From: Sisyra terminalis
Taxonomy: Eukaryota > Arthropoda > Insecta > Neuroptera > Sisyridae
Direction of reading: 5' to 3'
Length of the DNA: 64,000 nucleotides
NCBI GenBank assembly: GCA_958496175.1
Contig: OY292278.1
Span: 1,736,001 to 1,800,000 of the forward strand
The notes under the pieces were generated by a model. That model saw nothing but the letters and a program-made list of their open reading frames with translations, ran no database searches and was not told the origin of the DNA. Made by a program: the position numbers and the translations under genes. This document shows positions 25,365-40,170 of this stretch, in pieces; positions within the stretch are counted from its first letter, which is position 1, and the number at the start of each line of letters is the position of its first letter.

Positions 25365-27090
25365 TCACCGCAAAATAACCGCAATGATATCCGCAAAATA
25401 ACCGCAATGATATCCGCAAAAATAACCGCAATAATATCCGCAAAAATAACCGCAATGATATCCGCAAAAATAACGGCAAATATCACCGCAAAATAACCGC
25501 AATGATATCCGCAAAAATAACCGCAATAATATCCGCAAAAATAACCGCAATGATATCCGCAAAAATAACTGCAAATATTACCGCAAAATAACCGCAATGA
25601 TATCCGCAAAAATAACCGCAAATATCACCGCAAAATAACCGCAATGATATCCGCAAAAATAACCGCAATGATATCCGCAAAAATAACCGCAAATATTACC
25701 GCAAAATAACCGCAATGATATCCGCAAAAATAACCGCAAATATCACCGCAAAATAACCGCAATGATATCCGCAAAAATAACCGCAATAATATCCGCAAAA
25801 ATAACCGCAATGATATCCGCAAAAATAACCGCAAATATTACCGCAAAATAACCGCAATGATATCCGCAAAAATAACCGCAAATATCACCGCAAAATAACC
25901 GCAATGATATCCGCAAAAATAACCGCAATAATATCCGCAAAAATAACCGCCATAATATCCGCAAAAATAACCGCAATGATATCCGCAAAAATAACCGCAA
26001 ATATCACCGCAAAATAACCGCAATGATATCCGCAAAATTTACCGCAATAATATCCGCAAAAATAACCGCAAATATCACCGCAAAATAACCGCTATGATAT
26101 CCGCAAAAATAACCGCAAATATTACCGCAAAATAACCGCAATGATATCCGCAAAAATAACCGCAATGATATCCGCAAAAATAACCGCAAATATCACCGCA
26201 AAATAACCGCAATGATATCCGCAAAAATAACCGCAATAATATCCGCAAAAATAACCGCAATAATATCCGCCAAAATAACCGCAATGATATCCGCAAAAAT
26301 AACCGCAAATATCACCGCAAAATAACCGCAATGATATCCGCAAAAATAACCGCAATAATATCCGCAAAATAACCGCAAATACTACCGCAAAATAACCGCA
26401 ATGATATCCGCAAAAATAACCGCAAATATCACCGCAAAATAACCGCAATGATATCCGCAAAAATAACCGCAATGATATCCGCAAAAATAACCGCAATAAT
26501 ATCCGCAAAAAAAACCGCAATGATATCCGCAAAAATAACCGCAAATATTACCGCAAAATAACCGCAATGATATCCGCAAAAATAACCGCAAATATCACCG
26601 CAAAATAACCGCAATGATATCCGCAAAAATAACCGCAATGATATCCGCAAAAATAACCGCAAATATCACCGCAAAATAACCGCAATGATATCCGCAAAAA
26701 TAACCGCAATAATATCCGCAAAAATAACCGCAATAATATCCGCAAAAATAACCGCAATGATATCCGCAAAAATAACCGCAAATATCACCGCAAAAAAACC
26801 GCAATGATATCCGCAAAAATAACCGCAATAATATCCGCAAAAATAACCGCAAATATCACCGCAAAATAACCGCAATGATATCCGCAAAAATAACCGCAAA
26901 TATTACCGCAAAATAACCGCAATGATATCCGCAAAAATAACCGCAAATATCACCGCAAAATAACCGCAATGATATCCGCAAAAATAACCGCAAATATCAC
27001 CGCAAAATAACCGCAATGATATCCGCAAAAATAACCGCAAATATTACCGCAAAATAACCGCAATGAAATCCGCAAAAATAACCGCAAATA
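25365..27090 (-). repeat. Block Q, unit 4 (1,726 bp)
   Basis: Standard Q. It carries private variants that reappear only in the 61-64 kb segment: two places near 26,412-26,520 where AAAAATAACC has become AAAAAAAACC. It is 12 bp longer than Q1 because one word missing from Q1 near 20,320 is present here. Confidence 0.85.
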
Positions 27091-28580
27091 TCACCGCAAA
27101 ATAACCGCAATGATATCCGCAAAATAACCGCAATGATATCCGCAAAAATAACCGCAATAATATCCGCAAAAATAACCGCAATGATATCCGCAAAAATAAC
27201 GGCAAATATCACCGCAAAATAACCGCAATGATATCCGCAAAAATAACCGCAATAATATCCGCAAAAATAACCGCAATGATATCCGCAAAAATAACTGCAA
27301 ATATTACCGCAAAATAACCGCAATGATATCCGCAAAAATAACCGCAAATATCACCGCAAAATAACCGCAATGATATCCGCAAAAATAACCGCAATGATAT
27401 CCGCAAAAATAACCGCAAATATTACCGCAAAATAACCGCAATGATATCCGCAAAAATAACCGCAAATATCACCGCAAAATAACCGCAATGATATCCGCAA
27501 AAATAACCGCAATAATATCCGCAAAAATAACCGCAATGATATCCGCAAAAATAACCGCAAATATTACCGCAAAATAACCGCAATGATATCCGCAAAAATA
27601 ACCGCAAATATCACCGCAAAATAACCGCAATGATATCCGCAAAAATAACCGCAATAATATCCGCAAAAATAACCGCCATAATATCCGCAAAAATAACCGC
27701 AATGATATCCGCAAAAATAACCGCAAATATCACCGCAAAATAACCGCAATGATATCCGCAAAATTTACCGCAATAATATCCGCAAAAATAACCGCAAATA
27801 TCACCGCAAAATAACCGCTATGATATCCGCAAAAATAACCGCAAATATTACCGCAAAATAACCGCAATGATATCCGCAAAAATAACCGCAATGATATCTG
27901 CAAAAATAACCGCAAATATCACCGCAAAATAACCGCAATGATATCCGCAAAAATAACCGCAATAATATCCGCAAAAATAACCGCAATAATATCCGCCAAA
28001 ATAACCGCAATGATATCCGCAAAAATAACCGCAAATATCACCGCAAAATAACCGCAATGATATCCGCAAAAATAACCGCAATAATATCCGCAAAATAACC
28101 GCAAATACTACCGCAAAATAACCGCAATGATATCCGCAAAAATAACCGCAAATATCACCGCAAAATAACCGCAATGATATCCGCAAAAATAACCGCAATG
28201 ATATCCGCAAAAATAACCGCAATAATATCCGCAAAAATAACCGCAATGATATCCGCAAAAATAACCGCAAATATTACCGCAAAATAACCGCAATGATATC
28301 CGCAAAAATAACCGCAAATATCACCGCAAAATAACCGCAATGATATCCGCAAAAATAACCGCAATGATATCCGCAAAAATAACCGCAAATATCACCGCAA
28401 AATAACCGCAATGATATCCGCAAAAATAACCGCAATAATATCCGCAAAAATAACCGCAATAATATCCGCAAAAATAACCGCAATGATATCCGCAAAAATA
28501 ACCGCAAATATCACCGCAAAAAAACCGCAATGATATCCGCAAAAATAACCGCAATAATATCCGCAAAAATAACCGCAAAT
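27091..28580 (-). repeat. Block Q, unit 5 (passes into block R)
   Basis: Standard Q start and AAATACTACC segment (757 bp in). It carries GATATCTGC near 27,895, shared only with Q unit 7 near 35,114. Near 28,580 it passes into R. The continuous stretch 26,548-30,300 recurs at 33,767-37,520, offset 7,219 bp. Confidence 0.85.
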
Positions 28581-30795
28581 ATCACCGCAAAATAACCGCA
28601 ATGATATCCGCAAAAATAACCGCAAATATTACCGCAAAATAACCGCAATGATATCCGCAAAAATAACCGCAATGATATCCGCAAAAATAACCGCAATGAT
28701 ATCCGCAAAAATAACCGCAAATGTTACCGCAAAATAACCGCAATGATATCCGCAAAAATAACCGCAATGATATCCGCAAAAATAACCGCAATAATATCCG
28801 CAAAAATAACCGCAATGATATCCGCAAAAATAACCGCAAATATTACCGCAAAATAACCGCAATGATATCCGCCAAAATAACCGCAAATATCACCGTAAAA
28901 TAACCGCAATGATATCCGCAAAAATAACCGCAATGATATCCGCAAAAATAACCGCAAAATAACCGCAATGATATCCGCAAAAATAACCGCAAATATTACC
29001 GCAAAATAACCGCAATGATATCCGCAAAAATAACCGCAATAATATCCGCAAAAATAACCGCAATAATATCCGCTAAAATAACCGCAATGATATCCGCAAA
29101 AATAACCGCAATAATATCCGCAAAAATAACCGCAATAATATCCGCAAAAATAACCGCAATGATATCCGCAAAAATAACCGCAAATATCACCGCAAAATAA
29201 CCGCAATGATATCCGCAAAAATAACCGCAATAATATCCGCAAAAATAACCGCAAATATCACCGCAAAATAACCGCAATGATATCCGCAAAAATAACCGCA
29301 AATATTCCCGCAAAATAACCGCAATGATATCCGCAAAAATAACCGCAATGATATCCGCAAAAATAACCGCAATAATGTCCGCAAAAATAACCGCAATGAT
29401 ATCCGCAAATATAACCGCAAATATCACCGCAAAATAACCGCAATGATATCCGCAAAAATAACCGCAATGATATGAGCAAAAATAACCGCAAATATTACCG
29501 CAAAATAACCGCAATGATATCCGCAAAAATAACCGCAAATATCACCGCAAAATAACCGCAATGATATCCGAAAAAATAACCGCAAATATCACCGAAAATA
29601 ACCGCAATGATATCCGCAAAAATAACCGCAAATATCACCGCAAAATAACCGCCATGATATCCGCAAAAATAACCGCAATAATATCCGCAAAAATAACCGC
29701 AAATATTACCGCAAAATAACCGCAATGATATCCGCAAAAATAACCGCAATGATATCCGCGAAAATAACCGCAATGATATCCGCAAAAATAACCGCAATGA
29801 TATCCGCAAAAATAACCGCAATGATATCCGCAAAAATAACCGCAAATATCACCGCAAAATAACCGCAATGATATCCGCAAAAATAACCGCAATAATATCC
29901 GCAAAAATAACCGCAATAATATCCGCAAAAATAACCGCAATGATATCCGCAAAAATAACCGCAAATATCACCGCAAAATAACCGCAATGATATCCGCAAA
30001 AATAACCGCAATAATATCCGCAAAAATAACCGCAATGATATCCGCAAAATTAACCGCAAATATTACAGCAAAATAACCGCAATAATATCCGCAAAAATAA
30101 CCGCAAATATTACCGCAAAATAACCGCAATGATATCCGCAAAAATAACCGCATTAATATCCGCAAAAATAACCGCAATGATATCCGCAAAAATAACCGCA
30201 AATATCACCGCAAAATAACCGCAATGATATCCGCAAAAATAACCGCAAATATCACCGCAAAATAACCGCAATGATATCCGCAAAAATAACCGCAAATATC
30301 ACCGCAAAATAACCGCAATGATATCCGCAAAAATAACCGCAATGATATGAGCAAAATAACCGCAAATATTACCGCAAAATAACCGCAATGATATCCGCAA
30401 AAATAACCGCAAATATCACCGCAAAATAACCGCAATGATATCCGAAAAATTTACCGCAATAATATCCGCAAAAATAACCGCAAATATTACCGCAAAATAA
30501 CCGCAATGATATCCGCAAAAATAACCGCAATGATATCCGCGAAAATAACCGCAATGATATCCGCAAAAATAACCGCAATGATATCCGCAAAAATAACCGC
30601 AATGATATCCGCAAAAATAACCGCAAATATCACCGCAAAATAACCGCAATGATATCCGTAAAAATAACCGCAATGATATCCGCAAAAATAACCGCAAATA
30701 TCACCGCAAAATAACCGCAATGATATCCGCAAAAATAACCGCAATGATATCCGCAAAAATAACCGCAATAATATCCGCAAAAATAACCGCAAATA
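28581..30795 (-). repeat. Block R, copy 1, ending in an S-type segment
   Basis: R begins after Q5 and has its own words: CACCGTAAAATAACC (28,893), an 11-bp slip that gives AACCGCAAAATAACC near 28,955, AATATTCCCGC (29,304), ATAATGTCCGC (29,374), GATATGAGC (29,470), ATATCCGAAAAAATAACC followed by CACCGAAAATAACC (29,565-29,598), CGCCATGATATCC (29,650), and CCGCGAAAATAACC (29,758). The part from about 29,495 is the S segment, which is amplified further right. From 30,300 to 30,795 it diverges from copy 2 and holds a second, altered set of the same words, for example CCGAAAAATTTACC near 30,441. Confidence 0.8.
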
Positions 30796-32120
30796 TCACC
30801 GCAAAATAACCGCAATGATATCCGCAAAAATAACCGCAAATATCACCGCAAAATAACCGCAATGATATCCGCAAAAATAACCGGAAATGTTACCGCAAAA
30901 TAGCCGCAATGATATCCGCAAAAATAACCGCAATAATATCCGCAAAAATAACCGCAATAATATCCGCAAAAATAACCGCAATGATATCCGCAAAAATAAC
31001 CGCAAATATCACCGCAAAATAACCGCAATGATATCCGCAAAAATAATCGCAATAATATCCGCAAAAATAACCGCTATGATATCCGCAAAATTAACCGCAA
31101 ATATTACAGCAAAATAACCGCAATAATATCCGCAAAAATAACCGCAAATATCACCGCAAAATAACCGCAATGATATCCGCAAAAATAACCGCCAATATCA
31201 CCGCAAAATAACCGCAATGAAATCCGCAAAAATAACCGCAATGATATCCGCAAAATAACCGCAATGATATCCGCAAAAATAACCGCAATAATATCCGCAA
31301 AAATAACCGCAAATGTTACCGCAAAATAACCGCAATGATATCCGCAAAAATAACCGCAATAATATCCGCAAAAATAACCGCAAATGTTACCGCAAAATAA
31401 CCGCAATGATATCCGCAAAAATAACCGCAATAATATCCGCAAAAATAACCGCAATAATATCCGCAAAAATAACCGCAATGATATCCGCAAAAATAACCGC
31501 CAATATTACCGCAAAAATAACCGCAATAATATCCGCAAAAATAACCGCAATGCTATCCGCAAAAATAACCGCAAATATTACCGCAAAATAACCGCAATGA
31601 TATCCGCAAAAATAACCGCAAATATCACCGCAAAATAACCGCAATGATATCCGCAAAAATAACCGCAAATATTACCGCAAAATAACCGCAATGATATCCG
31701 CAAAAATATCCGCAAATATCACCGCAAAATAACCGCAATGATATCCGCAAAAATAACCGCAATGATATCCGCAAAAATAACCGCAATAATATCCGCAAAA
31801 ATAACCGCAATGATATCCGCAAAAATAACCGCAAATATCACCGCAAAATAACCGCAATGATATCCGCAAAAATAACCGCAATGATATCCGCAAAATAACC
31901 GCAATGATATCCGCAAAAATAACCGCAATAATTTCCCCAAAATAACCGCAAATGTTACCGCAAAATAACCGCAATGATATCCGCAAAAATAACCGCAATA
32001 ATATCCGCAAAAATAACCGCAATAATATCCGCAAAAATAACCGCAATGATATCCGCAAAAATAACCGCAAATATTACCGCAAAATAACCGCAATGATATC
32101 CGCAAAAATAACCGCAAATA
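30796..32120 (-). repeat. Block P, copy 3
   Basis: Copy of 24,040-25,364 at an offset of 6,756 bp. The only difference I noticed is AATAATCGCAATAAT near 31,047, where the other copies read AATAACCGCAATAAT. This P opens a third large unit. Confidence 0.88.
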
Positions 32121-34309
32121 TCACCGCAAAATAACCGCAATGATATCCGCAAAATAACCGCAATGATATCCGCAAAAATAACCGCAATAATATCCGCAAA
32201 AATAACCGCAATGATATCCGCAAAAATAACGGCAAATATCACCGCAAAATAACCGCAATGATATCCGCAAAAATAACCGCAATAATATCCGCAAAAATAA
32301 CCGCAATGATATCCGCAAAAATAACTGCAAATATTACCGCAATGATATCCGCAAAAATAACCGCAAATATCACCGCAAAATAACCGCAATGATATCCGCA
32401 AAAATAACCGCAATGATATCCGCAAAAATAACCGCAAATATTACCGCAAAATAACCGCAATGATATCCGCAAAAATAACCGCAAATATCACCGCAAAATA
32501 ACCGCAATGATATCCGCAAAAATAACCGCAATAATATCCGCAAAAATAACCGCAATGATATCCGCAAAAATAACCGCAAATATTACCGCAAAATAACCGC
32601 AATGATATCCGCAAAAATAACCGCAAATATCAACGCAAAATAACCGCAATGATATCCGCAAAAATAACCGCAATAATATCCGCAAAAATAACCGCCATAA
32701 TATCCGCAAAAATAACCGCAATGATATCCGCAAAAATAACCGCAAATATCACCGCAAAATAACCGCAATGATATCCGCAAAATTTACCGCAATAATATCC
32801 GCAAAAATAACCGCAAATATCACCGCAAAATAACCGCTATGATATCCGCAAAAATAACCGCAAATATTACCGCAAAATAACCGCAATGATATCCGCAAAA
32901 ATAACCGCAATGATATCCGCAAAAATAACCGCAAATATCACCGCAAAATAACCGCAATGATATCCGCAAAAATAACCGCAATAATATCCGCAAAAATAAC
33001 CGCAATAATATCCGCCAAAATAACCGCAATGATATCCGCAAAAATAACCGCAAATATCACCGCAAAATAACCGCAATGATATCCGCAAAAATAACCGCAA
33101 TAATATCCGCAAAATAACCGCAAATACTACCGCAAAATAACCGCAATGATATCCGCAAAAATAACCGCAAATATCACCGCAAAATAACCGCAATGATATC
33201 CGCAAAAATAACCGCAATGATATCCGCAAAAATAACCGCAATAATATCCGCAAAAATAACCGCAATGATATCTGCAAAAATAACCGCAAATATTACCGCA
33301 AAATAACCGCAATGATATCCGCAAAAATAACCGCAAATATCACCGCAAAATAACCGCAATGATATCCGCAAAAATAACCGCAATGATATCCGCAAAAATA
33401 ACCGCAAATATCACCGCAAAATAACCGCAATGATATCCGCAAAAATAACCGCAATAATATCCGCAAAAATAACCGCAATAATATCCGCAAAAATAACCGC
33501 AATGATATCCGCAAAAATAACCGCAAATATCACCGCAAAAAAACCGCAATGATATCCGCAAAAATAACCGCAATGATATCCGCAAAAATAACCGCAATAA
33601 TATCCGCAAAAATAACCGCAATGATATCCGCAAAAATAACCGCAAATATTACCGCAAAATAACCGCAATGATATCCGCAAAAATAACCGCAAATATCACC
33701 GCAAAATAACCGCAATGATATCCGCAAAAATAACCGCAATGATATCCGCAAAAATAACCGCAAATATTACCGCAAAATAACCGCAATGATATCCGCAAAA
33801 ATAACCGCAAATATCACCGCAAAATAACCGCAATGATATCCGCAAAAATAACCGCAATGATATCCGCAAAAATAACCGCAAATATCACCGCAAAATAACC
33901 GCAATGATATCCGCAAAAATAACCGCAATAATATCCGCAAAAATAACCGCAATAATATCCGCAAAAATAACCGCAATGATATCCGCAAAAATAACCGCAA
34001 ATATCACCGCAAAAAAACCGCAATGATATCCGCAAAAATAACCGCAATAATATCCGCAAAAATAACCGCAAATATCACCGCAAAATAACCGCAATGATAT
34101 CCGCAAAAATAACCGCAAATATTACCGCAAAATAACCGCAATGATATCCGCAAAAATAACCGCAAATATCACCGCAAAATAACCGCAATGATATCCGCAA
34201 AAATAACCGCAAATATCACCGCAAAATAACCGCAATGATATCCGCAAAAATAACCGCAAATATTACCGCAAAATAACCGCAATGAAATCCGCAAAAATAA
34301 CCGCAAATA
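32121..34309 (-). repeat. Block Q, unit 6 (2,189 bp, expanded)
   Basis: Q with three changes. Eleven bases are missing near 32,338 (ATTACCGC runs straight into AATGATATCC). There is a CAACGCAAAATAACC word near 32,631. An added stretch of about 0.45 kb lies near 33,340-33,766, before the next Q, where the A-rich CCGCAAAAAAACCGC segment occurs twice (33,537 and 34,010). Confidence 0.78.
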
Positions 34310-35800
34310 TCACCGCAAAATAACCGCAATGATATCCGCAAAATAACCGCAATGATATCCGCAAAAATAACCGCAATAATATCCGCAAAAATAACCGCAA
34401 TGATATCCGCAAAAATAACGGCAAATATCACCGCAAAATAACCGCAATGATATCCGCAAAAATAACCGCAATAATATCCGCAAAAATAACCGCAATGATA
34501 TCCGCAAAAATAACTGCAAATATTACCGCAAAATAACCGCAATGATATCCGCAAAAATAACCGCAAATATCACCGCAAAATAACCGCAATGATATCCGCA
34601 AAAATAACCGCAATGATATCCGCAAAAATAACCGCAAATATTACCGCAAAATAACCGCAATGATATCCGCAAAAATAACCGCAAATATCACCGCAAAATA
34701 ACCGCAATGATATCCGCAAAAATAACCGCAATAATATCCGCAAAAATAACCGCAATGATATCCGCAAAAATAACCGCAAATATTACCGCAAAATAACCGC
34801 AATGATATCCGCAAAAATAACCGCAAATATCACCGCAAAATAACCGCAATGATATCCGCAAAAATAACCGCAATAATATCCGCAAAAATAACCGCCATAA
34901 TATCCGCAAAAATAACCGCAATGATATCCGCAAAAATAACCGCAAATATCACCGCAAAATAACCGCAATGATATCCGCAAAATTTACCGCAATAATATCC
35001 GCAAAAATAACCGCAAATATCACCGCAAAATAACCGCTATGATATCCGCAAAAATAACCGCAAATATTACCGCAAAATAACCGCAATGATATCCGCAAAA
35101 ATAACCGCAATGATATCTGCAAAAATAACCGCAAATATCACCGCAAAATAACCGCAATGATATCCGCAAAAATAACCGCAATAATATCCGCAAAAATAAC
35201 CGCAATAATATCCGCCAAAATAACCGCAATGATATCCGCAAAAATAACCGCAAATATCACCGCAAAATAACCGCAATGATATCCGCAAAAATAACCGCAA
35301 TAATATCCGCAAAATAACCGCAAATACTACCGCAAAATAACCGCAATGATATCCGCAAAAATAACCGCAAATATCACCGCAAAATAACCGCAATGATATC
35401 CGCAAAAATAACCGCAATGATATCCGCAAAAATAACCGCAATAATATCCGCAAAAATAACCGCAATGATATCCGCAAAAATAACCGCAAATATTACCGCA
35501 AAATAACCGCAATGATATCCGCAAAAATAACCGCAAATATCACCGCAAAATAACCGCAATGATATCCGCAAAAATAACCGCAATGATATCCGCAAAAATA
35601 ACCGCAAATATCACCGCAAAATAACCGCAATGATATCCGCAAAAATAACCGCAATAATATCCGCAAAAATAACCGCAATAATATCCGCAAAAATAACCGC
35701 AATGATATCCGCAAAAATAACCGCAAATATCACCGCAAAAAAACCGCAATGATATCCGCAAAAATAACCGCAATAATATCCGCAAAAATAACCGCAAATA
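34310..35800 (-). repeat. Block Q, unit 7 (passes into block R)
   Basis: Copy of Q5 at an offset of 7,219 bp, including the GATATCTGC word near 35,114. Like Q5 it passes into R, at about 35,800. Confidence 0.85.
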
Positions 35801-37520
35801 TCACCGCAAAATAACCGCAATGATATCCGCAAAAATAACCGCAAATATTACCGCAAAATAACCGCAATGATATCCGCAAAAATAACCGCAATGATATCCG
35901 CAAAAATAACCGCAATAATATCCGCAAAAATAACCGCAAATGTTACCGCAAAATAACCGCAATGATATCCGCAAAAATAACCGCAATGATATCCGCAAAA
36001 ATAACCGCAATAATATCCGCAAAAATAACCGCAATGATATCCGCAAAAATAACCGCAAATATTACCGCAAAATAACCGCAATGATATCCGCCAAAATAAC
36101 CGCAAATATCACCGTAAAATAACCGCAATGATATCCGCAAAAATAACCGCAATGATATCCGCAAAAATAACCGCAAAATAACCGCAATGATATCCGCAAA
36201 AATAACCGCAAATATTACCGCAAAATAACCGCAATGATATCCGCAAAAATAACCGCAATAATATCCGCAAAAATAACCGCAATAATATCCGCTAAAATAA
36301 CCGCAATGATATCCGCAAAAATAACCGCAATAATATCCGCAAAAATAACCGCAATAATATCCGCAAAAATAACCGCAATGATATCCGCAAAAATAACCGC
36401 AAATATCACCGCAAAATAACCGCAATGATATCCGCAAAAATAACCGCAATAATATCCGCAAAAATAACCGCAAATATCACCGCAAAATAACCGCAATGAT
36501 ATCCGCAAAAATAACCGCAAATATTCCCGCAAAATAACCGCAATGATATCCGCAAAAATAACCGCAATGATATCCGCAAAAATAACCGCAATAATGTCCG
36601 CAAAAATAACCGCAATGATATCCGCAAATATAACCGCAAATATCACCGCAAAATAACCGCAATGATATCCGCAAAAATAACCGCAATGATATGAGCAAAA
36701 ATAACCGCAAATATTACCGCAAAATAACCGCAATGATATCCGCAAAAATAACCGCAAATATCACCGCAAAATAACCGCAATGATATCCGAAAAAATAACC
36801 GCAAATATCACCGAAAATAACCGCAATGATATCCGCAAAAATAACCGCAAATATCACCGCAAAATAACCGCCATGATATCCGCAAAAATAACCGCAATAA
36901 TATCCGCAAAAATAACCGCAAATATTACCGCAAAATAACCGCAATGATATCCGCAAAAATAACCGCAATGATATCCGCGAAAATAACCGCAATGATATCC
37001 GCAAAAATAACCGCAATGATATCCGCAAAAATAACCGCAATGATATCCGCAAAAATAACCGCAAATATCACCGCAAAATAACCGCAATGATATCCGCAAA
37101 AATAACCGCAATAATATCCGCAAAAATAACCGCAATAATATCCGCAAAAATAACCGCAATGATATCCGCAAAAATAACCGCAAATATCACCGCAAAATAA
37201 CCGCAATGATATCCGCAAAAATAACCGCAATAATATCCGCAAAAATAACCGCAATGATATCCGCAAAATTAACCGCAAATATTACAGCAAAATAACCGCA
37301 ATAATATCCGCAAAAATAACCGCAAATATTACCGCAAAATAACCGCAATGATATCCGCAAAAATAACCGCATTAATATCCGCAAAAATAACCGCAATGAT
37401 ATCCGCAAAAATAACCGCAAATATCACCGCAAAATAACCGCAATGATATCCGCAAAAATAACCGCAAATATCACCGCAAAATAACCGCAATGATATCCGC
37501 AAAAATAACCGCAAATATCA
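35801..37520 (-). repeat. Block R, copy 2
   Basis: Copy of 28,582-30,300 at an offset of 7,219 bp with the same order of private words, for example AATATTCCCGC near 36,523, GATATGAGC near 36,690, CACCGAAAATAACC near 36,808 and CCGCGAAAATAACC near 36,975. One difference is at about 35,918, where AATAATATCC replaces AATGATATCC. Confidence 0.85.
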
Positions 37521-40170
37521 CCGCAAAATAACCGCAATGATATCCGCAAAAATAACCGCAATGATATCCGCCAAATAACCGTAATGATATCCGCAAAAAT
37601 AACCGCAATAATATCCGCAAAAATAACCGCAAATGTTACCGCAAAATAACCGCAATGATATCCGCAAAAATAACCGCAATAATATCCGCAAAAATAACCG
37701 CAATAATATCCGCAAAAATAACCGCAATGATATCCGCAAAATTAACCGCAAATATTACCGCAAAATAACCGCAATGATATCCGCAAAAATAACCGCAAAT
37801 ATCACCGCAAAATAACCGCAATGATATCCGCAAAAATAACCGCAATGATATCCGCAAAAATAACCGCAAATATTACCGTAAAATAACCGCAATGATATCC
37901 GCAAAAATAACCGCAAATATCACCGCAAAATAACCGCAATGATATCCGCAAAAATAACCGCAATGATATCCGCAAAAATAACCGCAATAATATCCGCAAA
38001 AATAACCGCAATGATATCCGCAAAAATAACGGCAAATATCACCGCAAAATAACCGCAATGATATCCGCAAAAATAACCGCAATAATATCCGCAAAAATAA
38101 CCGCAATGATATCCGCAAAAATAACCGCAAATATTACCGCAAAATAACCGCAATGATATCCGCAAAAATAACCGCAAATATCACCGCAAAATAACCGCAA
38201 TGATATCCGCAAAAATAACCGCAATGATATCCGCAAAAATAACCGCAATAATATCCGCAAAAATAACCGCAATGATATCCGCAAAAATAACCGCAATGAT
38301 ATCCGCAAAAATAACCGCAATAATGTCCGCAAAAATAACCGCAATGATATCCGCAAATATAACCGCAAATATCACCGCAAAATAACCGCAATGATATCCG
38401 CAAAAATAACCGCAATGATATGAGCAAAATAACCGCAAATATTACCGCAAAATAACCGCAATGATATCCGCAAAAATAACCGCAAATATCACCGCAAAAT
38501 AACCGCAATGATATCCGAAAAAATAACCGCAAATATCACCGAAAATAACCGCAATGATATCCGCAAAAATAACCGCAAATATCACCGCAAAATAACCGCC
38601 ATGATATCCGCAAAAATAACCGCAATAATATCCGCAAAAATAACCGCAAATATTACCGCAAAATAACCGCAATGATATCCGCAAAAATAACCGCAATGAT
38701 ATCCGCGAAAATAACCGCAATGATATCCGCAAAAATAACCGCAATGATATCCGCAAAAATAACCGCAATGATATCCGCAAAAATAACCGCAAATATCACC
38801 GCAAAATAACCGCAATGATATCCGCAAAAATAACCGCAATAATATCCGCAAAAATAACCGCAATAATATCCGCAAAAATAACCGCAATGATATCCGCAAA
38901 AATAACCGCAAATATCACCGCAAAATAACCGCAATGATATCCGCAAAAATAACCGCAATAATATCCGCAAAAATAACCGCAATGATATCCGCAAAATTAA
39001 CCGCAAATATTACAGCAAAATAACCGCAATAATATCCGCAAAAATAACCGCAAATATTACCGCAAAATAACCGCAATGATATCCGCAAAAATAACCGCAT
39101 TAATATCCGCAAAAATAACCGCAATGATATCCGCAAAAATAACCGCAAATATCACCGCAAAATAACCGCAATGATATCCGCAAAAATAACCGCAAATATC
39201 ACCGCAAAATAACCGCAATGATATCCGCAAAAATAACCGCAAATATCACCGCAAAATAACCGCAATGATATCCGCAAAAATAACCGCAATGATATCCGCC
39301 AAATAACCGTAATGATATCCGCAAAAATAACCGCAATAATATCCGCAAAAATAACCGCAAATGTTACCGCAAAATAACCGCAATGATATCCGCAAAAATA
39401 ACCGCAATAATATCCGCAAAAATAACCGCAATAATATCCGCAAAAATAACCGCAATGATATCCGCAAAATTAACCGCAAATATTACCGCAAAATAACCGC
39501 AATGATATCCGCAAAAATAACCGCAAATATCACCGCAAAATAACCGCAATGATATCCGCAAAAATAACCGCAAATATTACCGCAAAATAACCGCAATGAT
39601 ATCCGCAAAAATAACCGCAAATATCACCGCAAAATAACCGCAATGATATCCGCAAAAATAACCGCAATGATATCCGCAAAAATAACCGCAATAATATCCG
39701 CAAAAATAACCGCAATGATATCCGCAAAAATAACGGCAAATATCACCGCAAAATAACCGCAATGATATCCGCAAAAATAACCGCAATAATATCCGCAAAA
39801 ATAACCGCAATGATATCCGCAAAAATAACCGCAAATATTACCGCAAAATAACCGCAATGATATCCGCAAAAATAACCGCAAATATCACCGCAAAATAACC
39901 GCAATGATATCCGCAAAAACAACCGCAATGATATCCGCAAAAATAACCGCAATAATATCCGCAAAAATAACCGCAATGATATCCGCAAAAATAACCGCAA
40001 ATATTACCGCAAAATAACCGCAATGATATCCGCAAAAATAACCGCAAATATCACCGCAAAATAACCGCAATGATATCCGCAAAAATAACCGCAATAATAT
40101 CCGCAAAAATAACCGCAATGATATCCGCAAAAATAACCGCAAATATTACCGCAAAATAACCGCAATGATA
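36714..40170 (-). repeat. S repeat, 1,728-bp tandem pair
   Basis: 36,714-38,441 and 38,442-40,170 are direct copies at an offset of 1,728 bp, which drops to 1,704 after one 24-bp module is lost between about 37,840 and 39,570. Shared private words are CACCGAAAATAACC, CGCCATGATATCC, CCGCATTAATATCC (37,368 and 39,096), CGCCAAATAACCGTAATG (37,570 and 39,298), AAAATTAACC (37,738 and 39,466) and AATAACGGC (38,028 and 39,731). Confidence 0.85.
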
